From Phycisphaerales bacterium (GTDB taxonomy: Bacteria; Planctomycetota; Phycisphaerae; Phycisphaerales; SM1A02), in NCBI GenBank assembly GCA_022446905.1, contig JAKVBT010000007.1, positions 78,568 to 142,567 of the forward strand: a stretch of DNA of 64,000 bases. The letters are read 5' to 3'. Below, in pieces: positions 8,462 to 16,224 of the stretch. Made by a program: the position numbers and the translations under genes. A model generated the notes under the pieces. That model had not been told where the DNA came from, ran no database searches, and saw only the letters and a program-made list of their open reading frames with translations. Every line of letters begins with the position of its first letter. Position 1 is the stretch's first letter.

Positions 8462-9487
8462 ATGGCCCAGCGCAGCACCATCCGAAACTTGGCTGAGTAC
8501 CTGCCTGCACGGCTGGCTGCTTCTGTTATCAACTGCTTCCCCCCCGAACGGAACCTGAGCACATGTGATCTTTTGGCTCGGGCCTATTCCATTGCAGCAC
8601 CAAGGCATGCACAACGCGCCATGGACAATCTCCATGCCAGTTTTCCTGAATGGGACCATGCGCGACTCAAACGAACAGCCCATGAGTCAATCAGGTACCT
8701 CTTTCAACTGGCGATGGTTGATGCAATGACCCTCGATCGGTCCATGCGGCCATGCAATTGGCACAGACGACTCGACCTCTCAGGCGTGAAGGACGCCATG
8801 GACCTGATTGCCGGCGGCGGGCCACTGCTTCTATTGACCGGACACTGTGGAAACTGGGAACTGCTGGGCTACGCATTGTCCGTTGTCGGATATCCAATCC
8901 ACGCCCTGGCCCGCCCACTGGACAATCCCCTATTGAACCGCTGGCTGCTCGGGATTCGCCAGGCTTGGGGCCTTCAGGTGCTTACCAAATGGGGCGCCAC
9001 CCCTGAGATGCAACGCATCATCAACGAGGGTGGACGTCTTGGTTTTATTGCTGATCAGAATGCAGGTGATGGTGGCATCTTTGTGCCGTTCTTTGGCCGC
9101 CTTGCATCCGCCTACAAGTCGATTGCCCTCCTAGCCATGCACCATGAGGTGCCAATCATTGTGGCCACAGCACGCCGATGTCATCAAACGGTGAACTATG
9201 AGATTGTGCTCGGAGATGTGATCCGTCCCGAAGATTGGGCCGAACAAGAAGATCCTCTGTACTACGTGACCGCGCGGTACACCCACGCACTGGAGAAACT
9301 GATTCGCCAGTGCCCCTCCCAATACCTCTGGATGCACCGACGATGGAAGAGCCGCCCCAAGCATGTGCTCGCAGGGCGGGCAATGCCGGACTCATTGGCA
9401 CGACGCATCGCAGCCCTCCCTTGGTATTCGGACACTCAGGTCGAGGCAATTATCGACACGTCCAATCAGGAAGCACAGGCGGATTGA
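8462..9487 (+). CDS. LpxL/HtrB-like lysophospholipid (lipid A) acyltransferase
   Basis: This 341-residue protein belongs to the LpxL/LpxM-like acyltransferase superfamily, which uses acyl-ACP to add a secondary acyl chain to lipid A precursors or related lipids at the cytoplasmic face of the inner membrane. The catalytic H-x4-E motif is visible as GHCGNWE (H128, E133) after a hydrophobic LLLLT strand. The later blocks GGRLGFIADQNAG, FVPFFGRLASAY and QYLWMHRRWKSRP match the family. No classical N-terminal transmembrane helix is evident, so attachment is probably peripheral. The presence of such an enzyme fits a diderm envelope with LPS. Substrate specificity cannot be read from sequence. Confidence 0.82.
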   Translation: MAQRSTIRNLAEYLPARLAASVINCFPPERNLSTCDLLARAYSIAAPRHAQRAMDNLHASFPEWDHARLKRTAHESIRYLFQLAMVDAMTLDRSMRPCNWHRRLDLSGVKDAMDLIAGGGPLLLLTGHCGNWELLGYALSVVGYPIHALARPLDNPLLNRWLLGIRQAWGLQVLTKWGATPEMQRIINEGGRLGFIADQNAGDGGIFVPFFGRLASAYKSIALLAMHHEVPIIVATARRCHQTVNYEIVLGDVIRPEDWAEQEDPLYYVTARYTHALEKLIRQCPSQYLWMHRRWKSRPKHVLAGRAMPDSLARRIAALPWYSDTQVEAIIDTSNQEAQAD

Positions 9488-9519
9488 CGCCGCATAGCGG
9501 GCTGCACGATACTTATCAC

Positions 9520-9891
9520 ATGGCCCGACTGGACGGAATCTCCATTCTGATTGTTGATGATGATCACGACATTCGAGCGGGTATGAGCCTCGCGTTGCGC
9601 GCCGAGGGAGCAAACATTCTGGAAGCTTCTGATGGCAATGAAGCCGTGGCCCAGTGGCGCATTCATATGCCGGACGTGGTTGTACTCGACATGATGTTGC
9701 CCAAGCGTTCTGGATTTCTCGTCCTCGAAGAGCTCATTGAAGGCGAGCAGAAGCCGGTCATTGTCATGGTGACCGCCAACCAAGGTCGCCGCCACGAGGA
9801 GTACGCCCGAAGGCTCGGAGTCGATGGATATCTGACCAAGCCCATCGCACTTGAGGTACTGATCGCCACCATCCACGATCGCCTCCATTGA
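9520..9891 (+). CDS. Single-domain response regulator (CheY-like receiver)
   Basis: This 123-residue protein consists only of a phosphoacceptor receiver domain. The acidic pocket is D13-D14-D15, the phosphorylation site is D57 in VVVLDMMLP, the switch Thr is T85 in VMVTAN, and the conserved Lys is K107 in YLTKPI. There is no output domain, so it probably acts by protein-protein contact or as a phosphorelay intermediate. A longer open frame upstream (from 9235) overlaps the acyltransferase gene and has no domain content, so the ATG at 9520 is taken. Two small genes of unknown function follow and may be co-transcribed. No cognate kinase is adjacent; the histidine kinase at 44.8 kb is one possibility. 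Confidence 0.9.
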   Translation: MARLDGISILIVDDDHDIRAGMSLALRAEGANILEASDGNEAVAQWRIHMPDVVVLDMMLPKRSGFLVLEELIEGEQKPVIVMVTANQGRRHEEYARRLGVDGYLTKPIALEVLIATIHDRLH

Positions 9892-9941
9892 AATGGATTC
9901 AGATCCAGCAGTTGACGACGGCGTGCTAGACTCCCGATCCC

Positions 9942-10238
9942 GTGTACAAGCACTTTGCCATTCTTCCGTCCTCAGACGGCGCTGACAGTCTCGGCTCCCG
10001 CCGTGACTTGCTCGCCCAATTGGCCTCACTCAATACAGGACCGGAACGGGAAGGTGAAGATGTACTTTGGGGACCGGGCATTCGCCTAGAACTAACTCCG
10101 GGTCAGGATCCAGTCAAACAGATGATGCTCACGCTGGTCGAAGAGGAAATTGCCATGCTGGTGGTCATGCGGCTTGTCCGCGTCTGCCAATGGCAATTGG
10201 TGGATCTCGAAACAGGTCAGACGATTGAAGCATCATGA
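9942..10238 (+). CDS. Small protein of unknown function
   Basis: This 98-residue protein starts at GTG 9942 and has no signal peptide or membrane helix. An N-terminal polar third leads into a mixed alpha/beta pattern with a hydrophobic core (IAMLVVMRLVRVCQWQLVDLETG). No family is recognised. Its stop overlaps the start of the next small gene by 4 bases (ATGA). The tight coupling suggests that the two are partners, made after the response regulator upstream. Confidence 0.6.
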   Translation: MYKHFAILPSSDGADSLGSRRDLLAQLASLNTGPEREGEDVLWGPGIRLELTPGQDPVKQMMLTLVEEEIAMLVVMRLVRVCQWQLVDLETGQTIEAS

Positions 10239-10591
10239 GTGAGCACATCACACCAACTGAAGGACTGACCGTTCAGTGCGCCGAAGATGCCACACTGAAG
10301 CAAGAGGCACTGCGCCGTGCAATGGACTATCGCGGCGACGTCACGCTGGTAACCCGTGACGGCAGTGCGACTACTGGGTATCTCTTCGACCTCACGGCAA
10401 ACGGCCAGGCTCGCCTCGATCTTCCAGATGGAAGTGAGCGCAGGCAAATAGCTATCGATGACGTGATTGAAGTCCGGTTCAGTGGCAAGGACACTGCCGC
10501 AGGCAAGAGCTTTGATCGTTGGATCCAGCGATACATCGAAAAGACACTCGCGGGCGAAGAAGCGAGCATCGAGAGCGAATCGCTCGACTGA
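10235..10591 (+). CDS. Small cytoplasmic protein of unknown function
   Basis: This 118-residue protein has no signal peptide. Residues ~30-85 (YRGDVTLVTRDG..TGYLFDL.....LDLPDG..RRQIAIDDVIEVRFSG) have the alternating strand pattern and 'G-x-V-T-L/hydrophobic...DI/V' shape of a small SH3/Sm-like barrel. The last 30 residues are helical and acidic. The barrel suggestion is by eye only and no function is assigned. It is translationally coupled to the preceding gene and converges on the minus-strand gene whose stop lies 3 bases away. Confidence 0.6.
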   Translation: MSEHITPTEGLTVQCAEDATLKQEALRRAMDYRGDVTLVTRDGSATTGYLFDLTANGQARLDLPDGSERRQIAIDDVIEVRFSGKDTAAGKSFDRWIQRYIEKTLAGEEASIESESLD

Positions 10592-10593
10592 AT

Positions 10594-11337
10594 TCACGCA
10601 GCACGACGTTCCTGTTCAAGGAACCGATGTAATGGCACGCGACGCACACCACCAGCCTGTTCGAGCAGCACCTGCTCTACACCAAGTTGAGCCAGTTGTC
10701 TTAGACACGTAACAGATGACTCGCCATCTAGGCTCATTAAAGACGCCCGTGCTGGTCTGCCTGAGTGATCAACCTGCGTGGCTCTGGCCAACGCCCTGCG
10801 ACGATCACAGAACAATCGAATGCTCGGCAATTCATCGATGATCTCAACAAGAGGAAAATCCTCTACAGCATCATCACGAAGCACCAGAATGCAATCCTGT
10901 TGACCAATCCAATCGAGAAGCGCCGCTGCTGGTCCCATGTCCGAACCACGTTCCCGCACTTGCTGCATGGCACCAATCAAGGGCTCCAAGGGAAGACGGA
11001 TACTGCGAGGGCCATGGTCAATACGAATCCACTGAATGCCTCGTTGGTGCAGCCGGCGGAAGACTTGCTCGGCCGTCAATGGATCAACCGAAGCAACACT
11101 GACGTGGGCATCAGCGGAAGATTGAATCCACCCTCTAACGGCATTGAATGCTCGACCACGCGTGGCAAAGGCGAGCAGTACTGGCTCATCCCCTTCCAGC
11201 GTGATGTATGGCAGCGCCGAGTCTTCGCCGACCAAAGCTGGCACATGCCACCGCTTGAGGGCCGCTGCCACCCGGATGGCCTGCACTGGACCCATGGCAT
11301 GGCTTGGATGACGAACTTCTTGCTGACGGTTGGTCAT
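10594..11337 (-). CDS. Conserved-looking protein of unknown function (possible SseB-like fold)
   Basis: The ATG at 11337 is preceded by AGGAGA at ideal spacing. The frame extends upstream to 11457 inside the ABC ATPase gene, but that part is not needed. The product is 247 residues with no signal peptide. The first half (VPALVGEDSALPYITLEGDEPVLLAFATRGRAF...) loosely recalls the SseB N-terminal domain (an 'lP...dg...vFts..ra...W' pattern), followed by a strand-turn-strand reading IRIDHGPRSIRLPLEPL. This resemblance is weak and unverified. It lies just downstream of the ABC transporter genes on the same strand, with a 41-base gap, and may share their transcript. Confidence 0.6.
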   Translation of the reverse strand: MTNRQQEVRHPSHAMGPVQAIRVAAALKRWHVPALVGEDSALPYITLEGDEPVLLAFATRGRAFNAVRGWIQSSADAHVSVASVDPLTAEQVFRRLHQRGIQWIRIDHGPRSIRLPLEPLIGAMQQVRERGSDMGPAAALLDWIGQQDCILVLRDDAVEDFPLVEIIDELPSIRLFCDRRRALARATQVDHSGRPARASLMSLDGESSVTCLRQLAQLGVEQVLLEQAGGVRRVPLHRFLEQERRAA

Positions 11338-11378
11338 GACAGGTCTCCTGCGAAAGAGGACTCCGCCCTGACAACCCT

Positions 11379-12341
11379 CTACGTCCGGAAACATTTCTCC
11401 GGTTCGGACAAACTGCAAGCAACATGATGATTCTCTGACATCGCTCGCATGCCCCAATAGCAGTCAACTTCAGGCCACCAAGGCACTTGCGGCCCATCAA
11501 CCGTATGAACTTGCCAACTGCCCCGCGCTGCGGCCATCGCCTCCTGCACATCAACCAATCGCCCAGAGTCACCTTTGGGGACACACTCCAGCAGGGCAGC
11601 TGTATAGGGGTGCCCGGGCTGATCTAGAACCTCCGCTGCAGTGCCGGTCTCGACCAAGCGGCCACGCCACATCACCGCGATCTCTTGGGCCCACCCACGG
11701 ACTGCAGCAAGATCATGAGTCACCAATAAAACGCCATTGCCTCTCACACAGGTTGATGCGATTAGATCGAGCACACCCGCACGATTCACTGCGTCCAGCG
11801 CAGTTGTTGGCTCATCTGCCAATACAAGTCGGGGCTCAGCTGCCATCGCCATGGCGATCAAGACACGTTGTCGCATCCCACCACTTAACTCATGTGGAAA
11901 CGACCGCGTGACCCTATGTGTGTCTTCAATACCCACAGAAGCCAAAGCCGCATGACACCACTGTGTTGCCGCAGCCCCGCTGAGCCGCTCCAAACGACCA
12001 CGAGACTCCAGCATCTGCCGATCAATGCGCATCACGGGATCAAGTGCCGTCATGGGTTCCTGAAAGACCATCGACACGGTCCGGCCTCGAAGCTCGCGCC
12101 GGTCTTCTGACGCTAGGTCCATGCCGTCAATAAATACACGGCCACCAGCTTGATGAAGACCGCCTGGAAGCAACCCCATCACGGCAAGCGCTGTCAAAGT
12201 TTTACCACTACCTGACTCGCCGACCAACGCTGTTACTTGGCCTGATGGAACGCGAAGACTGACATCCTCAACCAATGGGCTGCCATCCTCGCGAACGATT
12301 GTGAGGCCATCAATGTGCAACGCCAGATTACTGAGTTTCAT
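11379..12341 (-). CDS. ABC transporter ATP-binding protein, OppD/DppD type
   Basis: This 320-residue ATPase belongs to the peptide/nickel (Opp/Dpp) importer family. It has Walker A GESGSGKT near residue 40, Q-loop VFQEPMTALDP, signature LSGGMRQRVLIAMA, Walker B LVLADEPTTALD and switch His VTHDLAAV. The family-typical tail GHPYTAALLECVP precedes a short C-terminus. The usual Cys-rich iron-sulfur-like tail of OppD is reduced, and a Cys-containing extension (VDCYWGMRAMSENHHVACSL) is present instead. The start overlaps the permease stop by 4 bases. No second ATPase (OppF/DppF) is next to it. Confidence 0.9.
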   Translation of the reverse strand: MKLSNLALHIDGLTIVREDGSPLVEDVSLRVPSGQVTALVGESGSGKTLTALAVMGLLPGGLHQAGGRVFIDGMDLASEDRRELRGRTVSMVFQEPMTALDPVMRIDRQMLESRGRLERLSGAAATQWCHAALASVGIEDTHRVTRSFPHELSGGMRQRVLIAMAMAAEPRLVLADEPTTALDAVNRAGVLDLIASTCVRGNGVLLVTHDLAAVRGWAQEIAVMWRGRLVETGTAAEVLDQPGHPYTAALLECVPKGDSGRLVDVQEAMAAARGSWQVHTVDGPQVPWWPEVDCYWGMRAMSENHHVACSLSEPEKCFRT

Positions 12342-13258
12342 GTTGCAACCACACGCTGCCGCGGATCGAGTCGTGTGCGTAGTGATTCACCAAGCACCAT
12401 CAATGCGGTCAATGTCACTGCAATCAACACACAGGGCCACAACAGCAACCACCAATGAGACTTCACCGGGTTCAGTTCTGACAAACCTGAGGAAGCGAGA
12501 TTCCCCCAACTTGGAAGTGGTTCACGGACTCCAATGCCAAGAAAGCTCAGGAAAGCCTCAGAGAGCATCGCCATAGGCACGACCAATGCCGTACAAGCAA
12601 TGATTGGTCCGGCAAGCCATGGAAGGTAGTAGCGTCGAATTTGCCGCGTCCATGGCACACCCGCAACACGTGCCGATTCGATAAATGGCTGCTGACGCAA
12701 GCTCAGCACCTGACCACGAACCACCCGCGCCAGCGTCAGCCAACTCACGGCACCAATGGCAATCCACAAAGTCATCAAGTCAAGCCAGAGCCGACCAGAA
12801 CCACCGAGCGTCCAGCCTGCCCGTTGACGAACACCATCTACTGCAACCGCCAAAAGCACCACCAACAAGATCGCTGGCAATCCATAGAGGATGTCGACAA
12901 TCCGCATCATCACGTTGTCAACCCGACCCGGTGACATCGCCGCAGCCAATCCCCAAGCAGTGCCCAATACCAACGCCGTCGAAGCAGCTGCAAGACCAAC
13001 CATCAACGAGATCCCACCGCCGAGCAGCAAACGTGCCATGACATCACGTCCAAGCCGATCCGTGCCCAACCACCCCTGTGGAGATGGCGGTTGTAATGCC
13101 AATGCCGGATCAGTCGCCTCAAATCGCGCCACTGGCTCACCAGCCATCTTGGGTGATAATGTCCAAGGCAGTGATGCCACGCTGGCGAGGACTATCAGTC
13201 CAAGAACCAATGCTGCCCACAATGCGGGGCTCATGCGACACACACCAAGCCGGATCAT
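12338..13258 (-). CDS. ABC transporter permease, OppC/DppC type
   Basis: This 306-residue inner-membrane permease has one N-terminal helix (OppC_N region), then WLGTDRLGRDVMARLLLGG, the typical DppC/OppC entry motif. Five further hydrophobic segments follow, with a coupling-helix region around SARVAGVPWTRQIRRYYLP. A full importer needs a DppB-type permease, a substrate-binding protein and usually a second ATPase. None is found beside it; the upstream minus-strand gene is an unrelated exported protein. The complex must be completed by genes elsewhere. The substrate (peptide, nickel or other) cannot be assigned. Confidence 0.9.
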   Translation of the reverse strand: MIRLGVCRMSPALWAALVLGLIVLASVASLPWTLSPKMAGEPVARFEATDPALALQPPSPQGWLGTDRLGRDVMARLLLGGGISLMVGLAAASTALVLGTAWGLAAAMSPGRVDNVMMRIVDILYGLPAILLVVLLAVAVDGVRQRAGWTLGGSGRLWLDLMTLWIAIGAVSWLTLARVVRGQVLSLRQQPFIESARVAGVPWTRQIRRYYLPWLAGPIIACTALVVPMAMLSEAFLSFLGIGVREPLPSWGNLASSGLSELNPVKSHWWLLLWPCVLIAVTLTALMVLGESLRTRLDPRQRVVAT

Positions 13259-13286
13259 GCGAGCACCATAGGTGACCGCGGGCCGA

Positions 13287-13910
13287 TCAGCGACCGATCA
13301 AGGTCCGCATCCGCTCATCAACACGCTGTTGAAACTGGGTTCCCAACTCGGTCATATCAGCCTCGGCCTGGGCCAGCTCTGCATGCATGCGATCAAGCAG
13401 CAGCATCTGCGTCTCTCGGGAAGCCGCCAGTTCAGCCTGCACCAAAGCCTGCAATTCGGCTTGTCGCGCTGGATTCACCGGCTGACCAGTGATTGAATCA
13501 CGACGAATCTGTGCCGCCAGTGCATCGATCGCTGCTTCCAACTGAAGTTCCTTGATCTTGCGCGAATACAGGGCCGGATCATCCTCTCGGAGTTGCACCA
13601 TCTCACCAAGCGCTGGACCAAGTTGCCGCAGAGCGCGGGCAAACTGGCTCGGGTCCAACTGACAGGTCGAACGGAGTTGCTCGGCCATACGTGGATCGAT
13701 GGCATCTGCAACCTCAAGAAAGTTGTCTACAAACTGTGATTCGTCTGCGGCATCCATGACAAAGGCCATGCTCGTCGCTGGTGTCAAACGAGCCGCTGTT
13801 GGCGAAGATAGACGGGCGTTAATCGTCTCACCGGCATGAATGACCAGCGCCACTGCCAGTATCAACATCAACCACCATATTCCTGTTGTACATCTCGTTG
13901 GCATCATCAA
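13287..13910 (-). CDS. Exported/anchored helical protein of unknown function
   Basis: This 207-residue protein begins with a hydrophobic segment (IWWLMLILAVALVIHAG) that is either a signal peptide or an anchor. The remainder is almost wholly helical and rich in Glu, Gln, Ala and Arg, with heptad-like stretches (LQALVQAELAAS, MHAELAQAEADM) suggesting a coiled coil. No Cys pairs or catalytic motifs are seen. It follows the anti-sigma-like gene by 7 bases and is probably in the same operon as the ECF sigma factor. Its arrangement downstream of a sigma/anti-sigma pair resembles periplasmic partners of such systems (for example CpxP/CnrX-like helical sensors), but that is only an analogy. Confidence 0.65.
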   Translation of the reverse strand: MMMPTRCTTGIWWLMLILAVALVIHAGETINARLSSPTAARLTPATSMAFVMDAADESQFVDNFLEVADAIDPRMAEQLRSTCQLDPSQFARALRQLGPALGEMVQLREDDPALYSRKIKELQLEAAIDALAAQIRRDSITGQPVNPARQAELQALVQAELAASRETQMLLLDRMHAELAQAEADMTELGTQFQQRVDERMRTLIGR

Positions 13911-13917
13911 GACTCCA

Positions 13918-14466
13918 TCAACCGCCCAGTCGCGCTACAACGCGAACAGCATCCAGTTCATTTTCAAACGCATCCCGGTCACGCTCCCCTTCGGAGAGCA
14001 CCAGATATGAGCCCGCCCCAGATTGAATCGCTGAGACGACGGACTCCAGTCCATCCATTGCATCGCTGTACTGCAAGGACTCCACCATTTGCAGTCCACG
14101 GAATCGATCGAATGGATTGCGGCCTTCTGATTCGGGTTGATCGAGCAACGCCACGGAAGGCATCACTGTGACCTCCGGCAGGTCCGGACCGCGGTCCACC
14201 AGCCAGAAAAGACCCCCCACCACCAAGCCCATCACCGCAGCCACTGCGAGCCGGGCGACCGGCGAGAACACCAAACGACGAGTCTGCGTCCGACGTCCAT
14301 GGCCCAAGGATGCGGTGCTGGCTTGAGCCACCCGTGCTGATAGGCCAGAAGGCACCTCGCGATGAGCCGTCACCCTCAAGAGATCGTCGATGCGTTGATC
14401 GACCTCATCAAGGCGTGGATCGGCCGGCTCATCTGGAGGTTGCCAAGCTGGAGGAGAGTGTGTCAT
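13918..14466 (-). CDS. Putative membrane anti-sigma factor
   Basis: This 182-residue protein starts at the ATG at 14466, preceded by TTGGAGA at 8-base spacing; the frame opens 30 bases further up. The cytoplasmic N-terminal ~80 residues are acidic then basic, and one membrane helix (LAVAAVMGLVVGGLFWLV) separates them from a ~90-residue periplasmic tail. This topology and its position 43 bases downstream of an ECF sigma gene are what an anti-sigma factor would show. A zinc-binding HxxxCxxC motif is absent. Family membership is therefore inferred from context. Confidence 0.65.
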   Translation of the reverse strand: MTHSPPAWQPPDEPADPRLDEVDQRIDDLLRVTAHREVPSGLSARVAQASTASLGHGRRTQTRRLVFSPVARLAVAAVMGLVVGGLFWLVDRGPDLPEVTVMPSVALLDQPESEGRNPFDRFRGLQMVESLQYSDAMDGLESVVSAIQSGAGSYLVLSEGERDRDAFENELDAVRVVARLGG

Positions 14467-14509
14467 TGCTATGTCTCCAACGGCCCTGCGGGCCATCTAT
14501 TGCACCCCA

Positions 14510-15133
14510 TCAGGCCCCACCTTCTAAGAAATCAGCTCCAAAATCGTCTCCAAGCGTCTCTCGGAGCCGTTTGATGGCCCGAAAGTGGCGGGCGAGCACC
14601 GTCCCGGTCGGATGATCTAATAAATCAGCGATCTGCTTGAAACTCAGGCCGGCGACATGACGCAGATGAAGCACCTGTTGATCGGCTTCGCTCAGGTCCG
14701 CCACAGCCGCCCAGAGATCACGAGCCACATCCTCCTCAATCTTCTCGTGGCGTGCTCGGTCCTCCCGACCAGATCGATCCAATGGGGTAAAGACCTCTGA
14801 TTCGACCGGCATCGCCTGCCGCTTTCGTCGCCGCATTTCGTCTCTGAGGCGGTTCATGGCGATACGGAAGAGCCACGACTCGAATCGCCCCTGATCGACA
14901 TAATCCGCCAATTTGGCCGCCACAGTGCAAAAGGTGGATTGTGTGATCTCCTCTGCCAAATCGTGGTCATGGCAATTGGACACCAGCAATGCGTGCACCC
15001 GTGGTGCCCAGGCATGGACGAGATCACACCATGCCTGATCATCACCGGCGACCGCACGGTCGAGCAGCATCTTGACGTCGTGGCTTTCCAGGTCGGTACT
15101 CCAGACCGAAAGAACTCCGTGTTTGATCGGCAC
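14510..15133 (-). CDS. ECF-family RNA polymerase sigma factor
   Basis: This 207-residue sigma-70 family protein of the extracytoplasmic function type has a region 2 (LAEEITQSTFCTVAAKL...RFESWLFRIAMNRLRDEMRRRKR), an acidic linker, and a region 4 helix-turn-helix (LSEADQQVLHLRHVAGLSFKQIADLLDHPTGTV...AIKRLRE). The start is GTG 15133 with AGGG a short way upstream; an in-frame ATG at 15070 would remove a poorly conserved N-terminus. It is the first gene of a minus-strand set with the membrane anti-sigma candidate and an exported helical protein. ECF operons usually autoregulate. No target promoter could be defined by eye. Confidence 0.9.
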   Translation of the reverse strand: MPIKHGVLSVWSTDLESHDVKMLLDRAVAGDDQAWCDLVHAWAPRVHALLVSNCHDHDLAEEITQSTFCTVAAKLADYVDQGRFESWLFRIAMNRLRDEMRRRKRQAMPVESEVFTPLDRSGREDRARHEKIEEDVARDLWAAVADLSEADQQVLHLRHVAGLSFKQIADLLDHPTGTVLARHFRAIKRLRETLGDDFGADFLEGGA

Positions 15134-15165
15134 TTGAGCCCTGGCTACTACAATCCGCTGGCCTC

Positions 15166-16212
15166 ATGCTGGCTATGTCACCAGTCACCACCGCATCAAT
15201 GCCCCCCATCGATCTCTGGGTATCGATTGGCTTGGTAACCATTGGACTGGCGGCCCTGCTCTTCGGCGGCCATCTCTTGGTCACAGGCGCCGCTGGCATC
15301 GCCAAACGCCTTGGTGTGTCTGGTTTGCTGATTGGACTCACCGTCGTAGCCTTTGGCACCAGTGCACCGGAACTGGCTCTGAATGTGACCGCGGCGGCCA
15401 GTAGTCCTGCCGGCGTCGAACTCGCGTTCGGCAATGTAGTTGGATCCAACATGGCCAACATCGGCCTGGTGCTGGGCTTGGCCTGCCTCGTGTCCCCCAT
15501 CATCATTCGTGGGCAAGTGCTGCGACAGGACCTTCCACTGCTGATTGGCGCTGAAATGGTCATGATCGCGATGGCGTGGATGACCCCAGGCATTGATCGC
15601 CTTGGAGGCATCATCCTGCTCGTGGGCATGATTGGCGTATCGATATTGTGGTTTCGCAATGCGCAAGCGCACGCAGATGATGCCCTGACGATCGAAGCAG
15701 AAAGCTTGGCCATCCAAGAGCCGACTTTGAAGTGGTGGATGGCGGTGAGCCTCGTGCTCTCAGGGCTGGCGCTCCTGCTGAGCGGCGCCAAAGCCGCCGA
15801 AATTGGCGCTGTCGCCGTGGCTCAATATGCCGGTGTGGGCGAAGTAGTGATTGGCCTGACCATCGTGGCCATTGCCACAAGTCTTCCTGAAGTGGCTACC
15901 GCCGTAATCGCGGTGCGCAAGCATGAGTCTGACCTCGCAGTCGGCGCTGTGGTCGGTTCGAACTTGTTCAACATTCTGCTGGTGCTCGCATGCACCGCCC
16001 TGGTACGTCCTATCCCTTTACCGGAAGGTCATAGCGACTGGACGCTGATCATCATGCTTGCGCTCACACTGGCCCTCTACCTCGGACCGATCCGACGACA
16101 GACATCCAGAAATGGGCACAGTGAGTTTGAGAGCCAACTGGGACGCGCGTGGGGCGGCAGCGTCCTCACCATATGGGTATTGGTCATGATCTGGACCATA
16201 CTGAGAGCCTAA
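15166..16212 (+). CDS. Calcium/sodium antiporter (CaCA family, YrbG-like)
   Basis: This 348-residue inner-membrane protein has ten or so hydrophobic helices arranged as two inverted halves. Each half carries the alpha-repeat signature: GTSAPELALN with GNVVGSNMANIG in the first, and ATSLPEVATA with GAVVGSNLFNIL in the second. These are the ion-binding Glu-containing motifs of K+-independent Na+/Ca2+ exchangers. The start may be 15166, 15175 or 15199; the last fits best with the first membrane helix. It is divergent from the sigma factor gene 33 bases away. Confidence 0.9.
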   Translation: MLAMSPVTTASMPPIDLWVSIGLVTIGLAALLFGGHLLVTGAAGIAKRLGVSGLLIGLTVVAFGTSAPELALNVTAAASSPAGVELAFGNVVGSNMANIGLVLGLACLVSPIIIRGQVLRQDLPLLIGAEMVMIAMAWMTPGIDRLGGIILLVGMIGVSILWFRNAQAHADDALTIEAESLAIQEPTLKWWMAVSLVLSGLALLLSGAKAAEIGAVAVAQYAGVGEVVIGLTIVAIATSLPEVATAVIAVRKHESDLAVGAVVGSNLFNILLVLACTALVRPIPLPEGHSDWTLIIMLALTLALYLGPIRRQTSRNGHSEFESQLGRAWGGSVLTIWVLVMIWTILRA

Positions 16213-16224
16213 TGGCTCTTCGCC

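Noticed and set aside
9235-9519. N-terminal extension of the response regulator
   Set aside because: It would overlap the acyltransferase gene by 250 bases and carries no conserved sequence; the ATG at 9520 begins the receiver fold.
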